DNA of 64,000 nucleotides from RYN-122 sp963761655 (GTDB lineage Bacteria; Actinomycetota; Actinomycetes; Mycobacteriales; SCTD01): the NCBI GenBank assembly GCA_963761655.1, contig CAVXHI010000003.1, forward strand, positions 558,001 to 622,000, written 5' to 3'. Both the position numbers and the translations under genes were made by a program. Position 1 is the first letter of the stretch. The number at the start of each line of letters is the position of its first letter. The notes beneath the pieces were generated by a model. The model had not been told where the DNA came from and made no database searches. It was given only the letters and a program-made list of their open reading frames with translations. Below are positions 34,754-43,783 of this stretch, one piece after another.

Positions 34754-35319
34754 ACGTGCTCCCCGGGCCCGCCGTGCGGCACCGGGCGACCGCCGTCGGG
34801 CTGGCCGCGATCGAGGTCTGGTTCTGGTACCGCTACCACCAGAGCGGCGCCGACTTCCACTTCTGGCTGCACGCCCTGCTGGGCGGTGCGCTCGCCCTCG
34901 GGCTGCTCACCGGCGTCCGCCTCGCCCGGCCGCGCGACCCCGAGGTCCGGCAGTGGCGGGCCCACGAGGCCACCCTCGTCGGGCACCTCTACAGCGCCGT
35001 GCCGGACGTCCTGTTCCTCACCACCGGCGCCCTGCACGTGGCGTGGATGGACGTGTTCGCCGTCCACATCACGGCGCACTTCCTGTGGCCCGGGGCGCTG
35101 CTCGCCGGTGTCGTGCTGTGGTCGCTCGCCGTCGCCGCGTGGACGGCCCTGCGGCTCGGCGCCCGGCGGACGTCGGCCGGCGCCCTGCTCGCCCTGGTGG
35201 CCTTCCTCGGCGTCTCCGTCGCCCTGCGGTCGCCGCAACCGATGACTCTGGAGCAGCTGGTGCGTCAGGAACAGGGGAGCGGGACGGCCTGGAGCTGGGT
35301 CTGCCGCGTCCCGACCTGA
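34750..35319 (+). CDS. Integral membrane protein of unknown function
   Basis: A 189-residue protein with four or five membrane helices (AVGLAAIEVWFWYRYH, LHALLGGALALGLLTGV, VPDVLFLTTGALHVAWMDVFAV, LLAGVVLWSLAVAAWTAL, AGALLALVAFLGVSVAL). Several polar or metal-capable residues sit in or near helices (HQSGADFHFWLH, HLYSAVPD, HVAWMDVFAVHITAHF); the repeated His could bind haem or metal. I do not recognise the family. Third gene of the overlapping kinase set. Confidence 0.65.
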   Translation: MNVLPGPAVRHRATAVGLAAIEVWFWYRYHQSGADFHFWLHALLGGALALGLLTGVRLARPRDPEVRQWRAHEATLVGHLYSAVPDVLFLTTGALHVAWMDVFAVHITAHFLWPGALLAGVVLWSLAVAAWTALRLGARRTSAGALLALVAFLGVSVALRSPQPMTLEQLVRQEQGSGTAWSWVCRVPT

Positions 35320-35375
35320 CACCGCACGTTCACCTGCTGCCCCTACGGTGGCCCGCTCGACCTCTGGGGGACCCC

Positions 35376-37520
35376 GTGGAACCGCTCGCCCGCTTCGTGC
35401 TCCGGCACCGTCGCCTCGTCGGCCTGTTCTGGCTGGTCGCCTTCCTCGCCGGCGGCGTCGCGGCCGGGCAGCTGTCCAGCCGCCTGACCTTCGACTTCTC
35501 GCTGCCCGGACAGCCGGGCTACGAGACCGAGGTGGAGCTGAACCGGGTCTACGGCACGAGCTCGTTCGACACGCTGGTGCCGACCGTGACCGTGCCCGAG
35601 GGGCAGACCGTCGCGTCGCGCCAGGCCGACGTCGCCGCCGCCTTCGACGCCGTGCGCAAGCTGCCCGGACTGCAGGTCGTCGACGGCGCGTCCACCGGCG
35701 ACGCGCGGTTCACCACCGACGACGGCCGGACCGCCTTCGCGCTGGTGACCGGTCCGCTGCCCGAGGGCTTCGGCCCCGGCAACGAGACCCGGGTCGTGCC
35801 GGCCCTGGAGGGGGTCGCGGGGAGCAAGGGCCTGACCACCGGCATCACGTCGTACAACCTGCTGTCGGCCGGTGGCGGGGAGAACGAGGGGCCGTCGGTC
35901 CTGGCCGAGACGCTGGCCGGCGCGGTCGGTGCGCTCGCCGTCCTGGCCTTCGTCTTCGCCAGCTTCCTGGCGTTCCTGCCGCTGCTCATCGCGGCCGTCT
36001 CCATCCTCACGACCTTCCTGCTGGTCCTCGGCCTGAGCTACCTCACCGACGTCAGCTTCGTCGTGCAGTTCCTCATCAGCCTCATCGGTCTCGGCGTCGC
36101 CATCGACTACTCGCTGCTCGTGGTCAGCCGCTGGCGCGAGGAGCGGGCCAAGGGCGCCGACAACGAGACGGCGATCATCACTGCGGTCCGCACCGCCGGC
36201 CACGCCGTCCTCGCCTCCGGCGTCACGGTCGCGATCAGCCTGGTCTCGCTGCTCGTCGTCCCCGTGCCGTTCCTGCGCAGCATGGGCCTGGGCGGGATGC
36301 TCATCCCGCTGGTCAGCGTCGCCGTGGTGCTCACCCTGCTGCCCGCCCTGCTCGGGGGCATCGGCCCGCGGATCGACTGGCCGCGGATCCGCAAGGAGGG
36401 CGTCGCCGCCAAGGGCTGGTCGGCCTGGGCGCGCACCATCGTCGAGCGCCGCTGGATCGCCACCCTGGTCGCCGTCGTCGCCCTCGGCGCGCTGATCGTC
36501 CCGGTGCTCGACCTGCGCATCGGGCAGTCCGGCAGCGACTCCCTGGCGCGGGGCGGACCGGCCTACGAGAGCCTGCAGCTCCTGCGCGACGGCGGCGTCG
36601 GCACCGGCGTGCTCACGCCCATCACGGTCCTCGTGGACGACGCCGACGCCGACGCCGCCGTGCAGGCCGCGAAGGGCGTGCCCGACGTGCTGACCGCCGT
36701 CGTGGGTGCCCGCAAGGACGGCACCGCCCTGGTCGACGTCCTGCCGCGCGAGGAGACCGTCGACAGCGACGGCACCGCGGTGGTCGACCGGGTGCGCCGG
36801 GCGATCCGCGCGGACGTCGACGGCAAGGTCCGCGTGACCGGCACCGGCGCCACCGTCGAGGACTACGGCAGCGCCGTCTACGACAACTTCCCCTACGTCC
36901 TGGCGCTCATCTCGCTGGTGACCTTCGTGCTGCTGGTCCGGACCTTCCGGAGCATCCTGCTGCCGGTCAAGGCCGTGCTGCTCAACCTGGTGAGCCTGGC
37001 CGCGGTCTTCGGCACGGTGGTGCTGTTCTGGCAGCAGGGCCACGGCTCCGACGCCGTGTTCGGGGTGTCGCCCACGGGGGCCATCACGTTCTGGCTCCCG
37101 GTGCTGATCTTCGCGTTCCTGTTCGGCCTGTCGATGGACTACGAGGTGTTCATCCTGGCCCGGATGCGCGAGGAGTACGACGAGACCGGGTCGACGTCGA
37201 CGGCGGTCATCACCGGGCTCGGTCGCACCGGACGGCTCGTCACCAGTGCCGCCCTGATCCTGTTCTTCGCCTTCGCCGCCCTGGCGTCCGCGCCGGGGAC
37301 CGACATCAAGGTGCTCGGGACCGCCCTCGGCGTCGGGATCCTCATCGACGCCACCCTCGTGCGGGCCCTGCTCGTGCCGGCCCTCGTGAGCCTGTTCGGC
37401 CGCTGGAACTGGTGGCTGCCCGGCAGCGTCGCGACGGTGCTCCGGGTGGAGCCCTCGCCGCTGGCCCCCGTCGAGGTGCCGCGCCAGCGGTCGCAGGAGC
37501 CGGCCGCCACGGTGGACTAG
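35376..37520 (+). CDS. MMPL-family RND transporter
   Basis: A 714-residue transporter of the MmpL/HpnN superfamily that moves lipids or hydrophobic compounds using the proton gradient. Twelve membrane helices in two halves, each after a large outer loop. TM4/TM10 motifs hold the proton-relay residues: GLGVAIDYSLLVVSRWREE near residues 238-256 (G-x-x-x-D-Y) and FGLSMDYEVFILARMREEY near 583-601 (S-M-D-Y-E-V-F). Outer loops: about 40-180 and 390-500. GTG start 35376 with GGGGGA upstream; TACGGT at 35344-35349 is a possible -10. The cargo is not predictable. Confidence 0.92.
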   Translation: MEPLARFVLRHRRLVGLFWLVAFLAGGVAAGQLSSRLTFDFSLPGQPGYETEVELNRVYGTSSFDTLVPTVTVPEGQTVASRQADVAAAFDAVRKLPGLQVVDGASTGDARFTTDDGRTAFALVTGPLPEGFGPGNETRVVPALEGVAGSKGLTTGITSYNLLSAGGGENEGPSVLAETLAGAVGALAVLAFVFASFLAFLPLLIAAVSILTTFLLVLGLSYLTDVSFVVQFLISLIGLGVAIDYSLLVVSRWREERAKGADNETAIITAVRTAGHAVLASGVTVAISLVSLLVVPVPFLRSMGLGGMLIPLVSVAVVLTLLPALLGGIGPRIDWPRIRKEGVAAKGWSAWARTIVERRWIATLVAVVALGALIVPVLDLRIGQSGSDSLARGGPAYESLQLLRDGGVGTGVLTPITVLVDDADADAAVQAAKGVPDVLTAVVGARKDGTALVDVLPREETVDSDGTAVVDRVRRAIRADVDGKVRVTGTGATVEDYGSAVYDNFPYVLALISLVTFVLLVRTFRSILLPVKAVLLNLVSLAAVFGTVVLFWQQGHGSDAVFGVSPTGAITFWLPVLIFAFLFGLSMDYEVFILARMREEYDETGSTSTAVITGLGRTGRLVTSAALILFFAFAALASAPGTDIKVLGTALGVGILIDATLVRALLVPALVSLFGRWNWWLPGSVATVLRVEPSPLAPVEVPRQRSQEPAATVD

Positions 37521-37547
37521 GGCGGCCCCCGGGGGCGTTGTGCGGGG

Positions 37548-38645
37548 GTGCAGGAAGCCTTCTCGTTCGACGCCCCTCCCGCCCCGTCCCCCGAGCTGTC
37601 GCGCCTGCTCGACGTCCGCCGCATCTACGTCGAGCCGGCCGCCGCCGCGCTCCCCCGCGGGCAGGAGGTCCTCGCCCGCTGGCCGGACGCGGAGCGGATC
37701 GAGGTCGCCAGCCACCTCGCCGTCCCGTACGGGCCCGAGGACGTCGACCGGTGGGTCCGGATCAAGACCGAGGACCTCGTCCTGGGCGTCAAGAAGTCCC
37801 TGTCCGCGCGGCCCAACGGCAGGTCCGCGGACTTCATCGCCCCCTCGACGGCCAGCGGGTGCGCGATGGCCTGCGCCTACTGCTACGTCCCGCGGCGCAA
37901 GGGCTACGCGAACCCGATCACCGTCTTCGCCAACGGCCCGCAGATCTGCCGCTACCTGCGCGGACACGTCGGCCGCCAGGGCGAGAAGCAGGTGCCGGAC
38001 CAGGTCGACCCGCGCGCCTGGGTCTACGACATCGGCGAGAACAGCGACTGCTCGGTCGACGCCCGGCTGTCCGACAACGTCAAGGACCTGGTGGCGACGT
38101 TCCGCGACCTGCCCACCGCCAAGGCCTCGTTCGCGACCAAGCACGTCAACCGCGAGCTGCTGACCTACGACCCCCGGGGTCGCACGCGCGTCCGGTTCAG
38201 CCTCATGCCGCCGTCGGACGCGAAGCTGCTCGACCTGCGCACGAGCAGCATCGGCGAGCGGCTCGCCGTGATCGACGACTTCGTGGCTGCCGGGTACGAG
38301 GTGCACGTGAACCTGTCGCCCGTCGTCGTGCGGGAGGGGTGGCTGCAGGACTGGGCGCAGCTGCTCGACGACCTCGCCGACGCCACCGGTCCGGCGTTCC
38401 GGGCGCAGGCCGCCGCCGAGGTCGTCTTCCTGACGCACAACGCGCAGCTGCACGAGGTGAACCTCGGCTGGCACCCCCGCGCCGAGGAGGTCCTCTGGCG
38501 GCCGGAGGTGCAGGAGGCCAAGCGGTCGCAGACCGGCGGGGAGAACGTCCGCTACCGGTCCGGCTTCAAGGGCCAGCAGGTGCGGGCACTCACCGACCTG
38601 ATCGCCGAGCGCACGCCCTGGCTGCGGGTCCGCTACGCCTTCTGA
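37548..38645 (+). CDS. Spore-photoproduct-lyase-family radical SAM protein
   Basis: A 365-residue radical SAM enzyme. The 4Fe-4S site is C105-x3-C109-x2-C112 in SGCAMACAYCYVPRR, the Cx3Cx2C pattern of SPL. ENSDCSVDARLSDNVKDL and KASFATKHVNRELL are also SPL-family blocks. The length and the Actinobacteria-type sequence fit the SPL-like family (TIGR03886), which repairs or handles DNA photoproducts by homology; no sporulation genes are seen here, so the substrate may be another UV lesion or nucleotide. GTG at 37548; 27 bp after the MMPL gene. Its end overlaps the convergent TetR by 13 bp. Confidence 0.88.
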   Translation: MQEAFSFDAPPAPSPELSRLLDVRRIYVEPAAAALPRGQEVLARWPDAERIEVASHLAVPYGPEDVDRWVRIKTEDLVLGVKKSLSARPNGRSADFIAPSTASGCAMACAYCYVPRRKGYANPITVFANGPQICRYLRGHVGRQGEKQVPDQVDPRAWVYDIGENSDCSVDARLSDNVKDLVATFRDLPTAKASFATKHVNRELLTYDPRGRTRVRFSLMPPSDAKLLDLRTSSIGERLAVIDDFVAAGYEVHVNLSPVVVREGWLQDWAQLLDDLADATGPAFRAQAAAEVVFLTHNAQLHEVNLGWHPRAEEVLWRPEVQEAKRSQTGGENVRYRSGFKGQQVRALTDLIAERTPWLRVRYAF

Positions 38646-39184
38646 CCCGGGGCGGGGGCGAGCAGCTCCAGGACGAGGGCGACGAGGTCGTCGGCGTCGG
38701 CGGCGGCGAGCTCGGGGAACGTGCCGCTGCGCCGGGCGAGCAGTACGCCGGTGACCGCTGCGGCCGCGACCTCGGCCCGCAGCACCGGCCGGTCCCGGCC
38801 CTCCTCGACGTTGCGGGCGGCGAGCGGGTCGACGAGACGGCGCCGGAGGGTGCCGGCCGCAGCCTGCTGCACCTGCGGGTCGGCGTGCGGCTGGACGACG
38901 GCGCCGAAGACGGGTCCGGCGGCGCCCCGGCCGTCGACGCGGTCGAGCAGGGCCCGCAGGCGCTCGGGCCGGCGGAGGTCCGGCGGAGCGGCATCGCCGG
39001 TCTCGGCCTGCAGCGCGGCCAGGTAGAGCCCGTCCTTGCTCCCGAAGTGCCGCTTGATGAGGGCGGCGTCGACGCCGGCCCGCTCGGCGACGTCGCGGGT
39101 GGTGGTGCGGTCGTAGCCGCGCTCGGCGAACAGGGCGAGCGCCGCCTCGAGCAGGAGCTCGCGGGCCTGTCCGCGTCTGGGCAT
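38633..39184 (-). CDS. TetR-family regulator at the end of the MFS operon
   Basis: A 183-residue TetR protein: LLLEAALALFAERGYDRTTTRDVAERAGVDAALIKRHFGSKDGLY at about residues 10-55 is the full HTH, then an all-helical ligand domain. ATG (39184) shares one base with the transporter stop (TGATG), so it is translated with it. A regulator cotranscribed with an efflux pump usually represses its own operon and is released by a pump substrate. Confidence 0.88.
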   Translation of the reverse strand: MPRRGQARELLLEAALALFAERGYDRTTTRDVAERAGVDAALIKRHFGSKDGLYLAALQAETGDAAPPDLRRPERLRALLDRVDGRGAAGPVFGAVVQPHADPQVQQAAAGTLRRRLVDPLAARNVEEGRDRPVLRAEVAAAAVTGVLLARRSGTFPELAAADADDLVALVLELLAPAPGQKA

Positions 39185-40586
39185 CAGACGCCGACGGTCT
39201 CGCGGACCCGGAGCGGTGCGGCCACGGGGCGGGGCAGCAGGACGGTCGTCAGCGCGGCTGCGAGCACCAGCAGCACGCACCCGACGAGGGCCGCCGTCGT
39301 GTAGCCGGCGTCGACGGGGAAGCGGGCCCCCGCGGGCGTGCGGGCGTCGAGGACGGTGGCGGACAGGGCGCTCCCGGCGGAGCAGCCGATGTAGCGCAGC
39401 ACCTGGTTGACGCTCAGCGCGCTGCCGGTCTGGTCGGCGGGCACGGCCTGGACGATGAGCGCGGGCAGGGCGGCGAACGTGCCCCCGACGCCGAGCCCGG
39501 CGATCGCCATGACGACGAACACCTCCCAGAGCGAGCCCGCGGGCGACGGCGAACACCGCCTCGGCGGACGCGAAGACGAGGCATCCCAGGGGCAGCAGCA
39601 CGCGGGGTCCGACCCGCCGTCCGAGGAGCGGGAGCAGCCGGCTGGCGACCACCGACATGGCCGACATCGGCAGGAGCAGCAGCCCGGCGACGACGACGGA
39701 CGACCCGAAGCCGTAGCCGGTCGCGGCCGGGGTCTGCACGTAGCGGATGACCATCGACATGAGCACGTACATGCCGAGGCCGGCGACGAGCCCGATCGTG
39801 TGCGCGGTGAGCACGGACCGGTCGCGGGCCAGCCGCAGGGCGACCAGCGGGTGCTCGACGTGCAGCTGCCGGACGACGAAGGCGGCCACCAGGCCGGAGG
39901 AGGACCCCGGCGACCAGGACGAGCCGCAGCAGCGGCCAGGACGTCGCCTCCGACAGCGCGAGCAGCAGCCCGGCGACGCCGGCCCCGAGCAGGACCGCCC
40001 CGACGACGTCGAGCGGCGCGTGCGGCCGGTCCCGGGTCGAGGGGACCACGAGGAAGGCCGCGAGCAGGGCGAGGGCGCTGACGACGGCGCCGGCCCAGAA
40101 CGCCAGCCGGAACGACGACACCTCCGCCAGCACGCCGGTCAGCGGGTAGCCGAGGCCGATGCCCGCCACCGTGGTCACGGACAGGACCGCGACCGTCGAG
40201 CGGGAGCGCTCGCCCTGCAGCGCGTCGCGGGCGGTGCCCATGGCCAGCGGGGTCAGCCCGAGGCCGACCCCCATGAGGCCGCGGCCGACGAGCAGCCAGC
40301 CGAAGCTCAGCGGCAGGGCGGCCAGCGCGCAGCCGGCGGTGACGACCGCGAGGGCGACCAGGACGACCTCGCGGCGTCGGGGGCCGTCACCGAGGCGCCC
40401 CATGGCGGGGGTCGCGACGGCGCCGACCAGGAGGCTGAGCGTCAGGGACCACTGCGCGGTCGAGACCGACACCCCGGTCTCGGCCGCGATGGTCGGGACC
40501 AGCGGGGCTCCCAGGCTGCTGACCACGGACACCACCAGGCCGAGGTAGACCAGGACGGGGACCAGCGCGCGGTCCCTCGTTGTCAT
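39184..40586 (-). CDS. MFS (DHA2-like) efflux transporter, frame broken twice
   Basis: About 466 residues after repair, with 12-14 membrane helices. N-terminal half: VPVLVYLGLVVSVVSSLGAPLVP, QWSLTLSLLVGAVATPAMGRLGD (motif A: GRLGDGPRRREV) and the motif C-like IGLGYPLTGVLAEV. Two one-base shifts: at about 39895-39910 (after ...VLVAGVLL, resuming SGLVAAFVVRQLHVEHPLV) and at about 39536-39545 (after EAVFAVARG, resuming SLWEVFVVMAIAGLGVGG). Both parts then read on to the TGA at 39184. Drug or metabolite efflux is likely; the substrate is unknown. Confidence 0.85.
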
Positions 40587-40597
40587 CACGTGATGAC
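40582..40597. promoter_or_regulatory. GTCATCACGTGATGAC palindrome at the MFS start
   Basis: A 16-bp perfect palindrome that contains the MFS ATG and the stop of the gene before it. It could be an internal operator for the TetR two genes downstream, or chance in a coding overlap. Confidence 0.4.
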
Positions 40598-41372
40598 AGT
40601 ACGCCTCCTGCCGTCGCTCGGCGCTCCCGCGTAGGCCTGCGCGACGCCGGTCCAGGCCTGCGCGACCGGCCCGGTCACCTGCAGGGCGAGGTCGTCGAGG
40701 TGCCGCCGCTGGACGACCAGCAGGCAGAAGTCCAGGGCCGGGCCGGTGACCAGGTCCGCGGCATCCTCGGGGCCCCAGGTCCAGAGGTCGCCGCCCGGGG
40801 CCTGCAGCTCGACCCGGACGGGCGCCTCGGGCACGGGCAGGCCGCGCAGCGCGAAGGCGAAGCCGAGGGTCCGGACCCCGAGGTCGGCCACGCTGCGCAG
40901 CCGGGCCGTCGGGGCGCGGTCCACCCCGAGGGCGTCGGCGACGTCCTGGCCGTGCGCCCAGGTCTCCATGAGCCGGGCGGTCGCGGCGGACGCGACGCCC
41001 ATGTCGGGGCCGTACCAGGGCATCCGGTGACCGGCCGGCGCCGCCCGCAGAGCGGTCAGCAGGGCGGTCCGGGACCGGCGCAGCCAGGCCAGGCACTCCT
41101 CGCGCGGACGGTCCCGGTGCTGCGCCGCGATGACGTCGGGGAAGCCCGCGCCGAGCGCGAACACCTCCTCCCGCTGCACCAGGAACCCGTCCGGGTCGGT
41201 CAGCGCGAGGGTGGTGGCGTCGTCGAAGAAGGCCAGGTGGGTGACCTGGTCGTGGACGCTCCAGCCTTCGGCCGGGGTGGGGACGGTCCAGTCGCCGAGG
41301 CGTGCGAGCAGGGGCAGCAGGCGAAGCGGTCTCGGCCTCGAGGTCGTCGGCGAGCCGCTCGACGAGGCTCAC
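40586..41372 (-). CDS. TIGR03084-like metal-binding protein (DinB/MDMPI fold), frame broken
   Basis: About 261 residues after repair. The N-terminal part is a DinB/mycothiol-maleylpyruvate-isomerase-like domain: LVERLADDLEAETAS, then after an extra base at about 41321-41332 LLPLLARLGDWTVPTPAEGWSVHDQVTHLAFFDD, whose His residues (VHDQVTHL) are metal ligands together with a third His in ARLMETWAHGQDVADALG. The C-terminal part (VELQAPGGDLWTWGPEDAADLVTG, FCLLVVQRRHLDDLALQVTG) is an SCP2-like domain. Family function is not established; some relatives use mycothiol. GTG start overlaps the crotonase stop; TGA overlaps the MFS ATG. Confidence 0.82.
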
Positions 41373-42130
41373 GTGCCCGTCCACTGCGGACGCCGCTTGT
41401 CGCGGAAGGCCGCCGGGCCCTCCTTCGCGTCGTTGCTCGTGTAGACGGGCTCCCAGACGGCCTCGGCCCGGGCGAAGGCCTCCTCCGAGAGCTGCGCGGT
41501 CAGCTGCACCGTCTTCTTCGCGGCCAGCACCGACAGCGGCGCGTTGGCGGCGATCCGCTCGGCCAGGGCCTGCACGTGGCTGCGGAGGTCGGCGTCGGGC
41601 ACGACCTCGTTGACGAGCCCCATCTGCTGCGCCTTCGCCGCGGGGAAGGCGTCCCCGGTCAGCAGGACCTCCATCGCGGCCCGGGCGCCGATGAGCAGCG
41701 GCAGCGGAGCCGCCCACGGGGCACCGCGACCGACCTTGAGCTCGGTCACCCCGAACCGGGCGCTCTCGCCGGCCACGCACAGGTCGCACATCTGCGCGAG
41801 CAGGAACCCGCCCGCGAACGCCACCCCGTTGACGGCCGCGATCGTCGGCTTCTCGACCTGGATGTTGCGCCCGTACTGCGGCAGGAAGTCCGGCGGCGGG
41901 ACCTCCATCTGCTCCTCGGCCATCTCCTTGAGGTCGGCGCCCGCGCAGAACGCCTTGCCGCCGGCGCCGGTCAGGACGAGCACCTTGGCGGAGGCGTCGT
42001 CGTTGAAGCGCCGGGTGCCCTCCCACAGCCCGGTGCGGACCGCGCGGGAGAGCGCGTTGCGGGCCTCCGGCCGCTGGATGGTCAGCCACGCGACCCCCTC
42101 GACCACCTCGTACGTGACGACCTCGGTCAT
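41369..42130 (-). CDS. Enoyl-CoA hydratase/crotonase family protein
   Basis: A 253-residue crotonase. WLTIQRPEARNALSRAVRTGLW at the start, oxyanion block GAGGKAFCAGADLKEMAEE near residues 53-71, IAAVNGVAFAGGFLLAQMCD near 95-114 and FGVTELKVGRGAPWAAPLPLLIG near 122-144. The first catalytic Glu position reads TELKVG, the second is not a Glu (GAPW), so hydratase activity is uncertain and an isomerase or hydrolase-type crotonase is possible. ATG with GGAGGAG upstream; overlaps both neighbours. Confidence 0.88.
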   Translation of the reverse strand: MTEVVTYEVVEGVAWLTIQRPEARNALSRAVRTGLWEGTRRFNDDASAKVLVLTGAGGKAFCAGADLKEMAEEQMEVPPPDFLPQYGRNIQVEKPTIAAVNGVAFAGGFLLAQMCDLCVAGESARFGVTELKVGRGAPWAAPLPLLIGARAAMEVLLTGDAFPAAKAQQMGLVNEVVPDADLRSHVQALAERIAANAPLSVLAAKKTVQLTAQLSEEAFARAEAVWEPVYTSNDAKEGPAAFRDKRRPQWTGT

Positions 42131-42627
42131 CGCTGCTCCTCCAGGGTCCGGTAGCCGCTGCGCCAGTAGACGAGCGGGGCGAGCGTCGAGTCGGTCTGCA
42201 GGGCGTGCACCCGGCAGACGACGATGTGGTGGTCGCCGCCGTCGACCACGTCCTCGACGGCGACCTCCAGGTGCGCGGCGACGCCGTCCAGGGCGGGGGC
42301 GCCGGCCGGTGTCGGGGTCCAGGACACCCCCGCGAACTTGTCCGCGCCGCTGCGGGCGAACTGCGCCGACACGTCCTGCTGCACGCTGCTCAGCACGTTG
42401 ATGCACAGCCGCGGCGCCGTCCGCAGCACCGGCCACGACGCCGAGGACCTCGCCGGGCAGAACAGCACCAGCGGCGGGTCGAGCGACAGCGAGCTGAACG
42501 ACTGGCAGGTCATGCCCAGCGGACGGCCGTCGACGACGCCGGTCACGACGACGATGCCGCTCGCGAAGTGCGACAGGGCCTCGCGGAAGGCGGCCGGGTC
42601 GAGCGCGGTGGAGGGGTCCGGGAGCAC
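42127..42627 (-). CDS. Flavin reductase (HpaC/FMN_red-like)
   Basis: A 166-residue FMN/FAD reductase. AFREALSHFASGIVVVTGV near residues 12-30, GMTCQSFSSLSLDPPLVLFCPAR near 38-60, LCINVLSSVQQDVSAQFAR and GGDHHIVVCRVHAL are all family landmarks. It supplies reduced flavin to a two-component monooxygenase; no oxygenase partner is adjacent. It is first of the five-gene minus-strand operon. Start GTG 42627, with CATACT as a leaderless -10 six nt upstream; only 17 bp separate it from divergent bioF. Confidence 0.88.
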   Translation of the reverse strand: MLPDPSTALDPAAFREALSHFASGIVVVTGVVDGRPLGMTCQSFSSLSLDPPLVLFCPARSSASWPVLRTAPRLCINVLSSVQQDVSAQFARSGADKFAGVSWTPTPAGAPALDGVAAHLEVAVEDVVDGGDHHIVVCRVHALQTDSTLAPLVYWRSGYRTLEEQR

Positions 42628-42644
42628 GCAGGCAGTATGTCTGC
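42628..42644. promoter_or_regulatory. 17-bp bidirectional leaderless promoter between flavin reductase and bioF
   Basis: GCAGGCAGTATGTCTGC is the whole gap. Minus strand: CATACT 6 nt before GTG 42627. Plus strand: CAGTAT 6 nt before GTG 42645. The gap is a near-palindrome (GCAG-x-CA / TG-x-CTGC). Both -10s use the same central bases. Confidence 0.5.
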
Positions 42645-43770
42645 GTGACCCGGACAGCCGACCCCTGGGCGTGGCTGTCCGCCGCCCGCGAGGACGTCGC
42701 CGCCCGTGGCCTGCGCCGGCGCCTGGACCCCGGCGAGCCCGGCCTGCTCGACCTCGCCTCCAACGACTACCTCGGGCTGTCCCGCCACCCCGACGTCGTC
42801 GCCGCCGCCGTCGACGCTGCCCGGCGCTTCGGCGCGGGGAGCACCGGCTCGCGGCTCGTCGACGGGGACGACGTCCCTGCACCTGCTGCTCGAGGCGGAG
42901 CTGGCCCGCCGGACGCAGGCCGAGGCGGCCCTCGTCTTCTCCTCCGGGTACCTGGCGAACCTCGGCGCCCTGACGGTGCTGGGCGGCCCCGGGACCCTCG
43001 TGGTGTCCGACGCCGACAACCACGCCTCCCTCGTGGACGGCTGCCGGCTCTCGCGGTCGGAGGTGCGGGTGGTCCCGCACGGCGACGTCGCCGCGGTCGA
43101 GGCCGCCGTCGCCGCGCACCCCGGCCGCGCCGTCGTCGTGACCGACGCCGTGTTCTCCGTCGACGGGACGCTCGCCCCCCTGCCCGCCCTGCACGACGTC
43201 GCCCGCCGGCACGGCGCCCTCCTGCTGGTGGACGAGGCCCACGCGCTCGGCGTCCTGGGCCCGGGTGGTGCCGGGGCCTGCGCCGCGGCCGGGATCGCGG
43301 ACCAGCCCGACGTCGTCCGGACGGTGACGCTCTCGAAGTCGCTCGGCAGCCAGGGCGGGGCGGTCCTCGGCAGCGCCGCCCTGTGCGCCCACCTCGTCGA
43401 CACCGCCCGGGCCTTCGTCTTCGACACCGGTCTCGCGCCGTCGTCGGCCGGAGCCGCCCTGGCGGCGCTCGGACTGGTCGACGACGCCCGGCTCTCCGCC
43501 CTGGCCGCCGTCGGGGCCGCGCTGGCCGAGGCGCTGCACGTCCCCGCCACCCCGGGCGCCGTCCTGCAGGTGACCGTCGGGGACGCCGCCCGGGCGGTCG
43601 CCGCGCAGCAGGCCTGTCGGGCCGAGGGCGTCCGGGTCGGGTGCTTCCGGCCACCGTCCGTGCCCGAGGGCGGCTCGTGCCTGCGGGTCACCGCCCGGGC
43701 CGACCTCACCCCCGACGACGTCGCCCGGGCCGCCGCCGCGGTGCACCGGTCACTGGGATCACCGGCGTGA
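42645..43770 (+). CDS. bioF: 8-amino-7-oxononanoate synthase, frame broken near residue 74
   Basis: PLP enzyme that joins pimeloyl thioester and L-alanine to KAPA, the first ring-forming step of biotin synthesis. Reconstructed 374 residues. LLDLASNDYLGLSRHPDV near residues 35-52, FGAGSTGSRLVDG, then after one extra G in the GGGG run at 42864-42867 TTSLHLLLEAELARR; VVTDAVFSVDGTLAPL, LLVDEAHALGVLGPGG (PLP Asp and His) and RTVTLSKSLGSQGG with the Schiff-base lysine. AONS/ALAS family relatives (2-amino-3-ketobutyrate CoA ligase) are the main alternative, but length and motifs favour BioF. Leaderless GTG. Confidence 0.9.
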
Positions 43771-43783
43771 GTGCGGCCGCCGA

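Noticed and set aside
35343..38474. A 1043-codon open frame opposite the MMPL transporter and radical SAM gene
   Set aside because: Antisense shadow; plus-strand genes have full family motifs.
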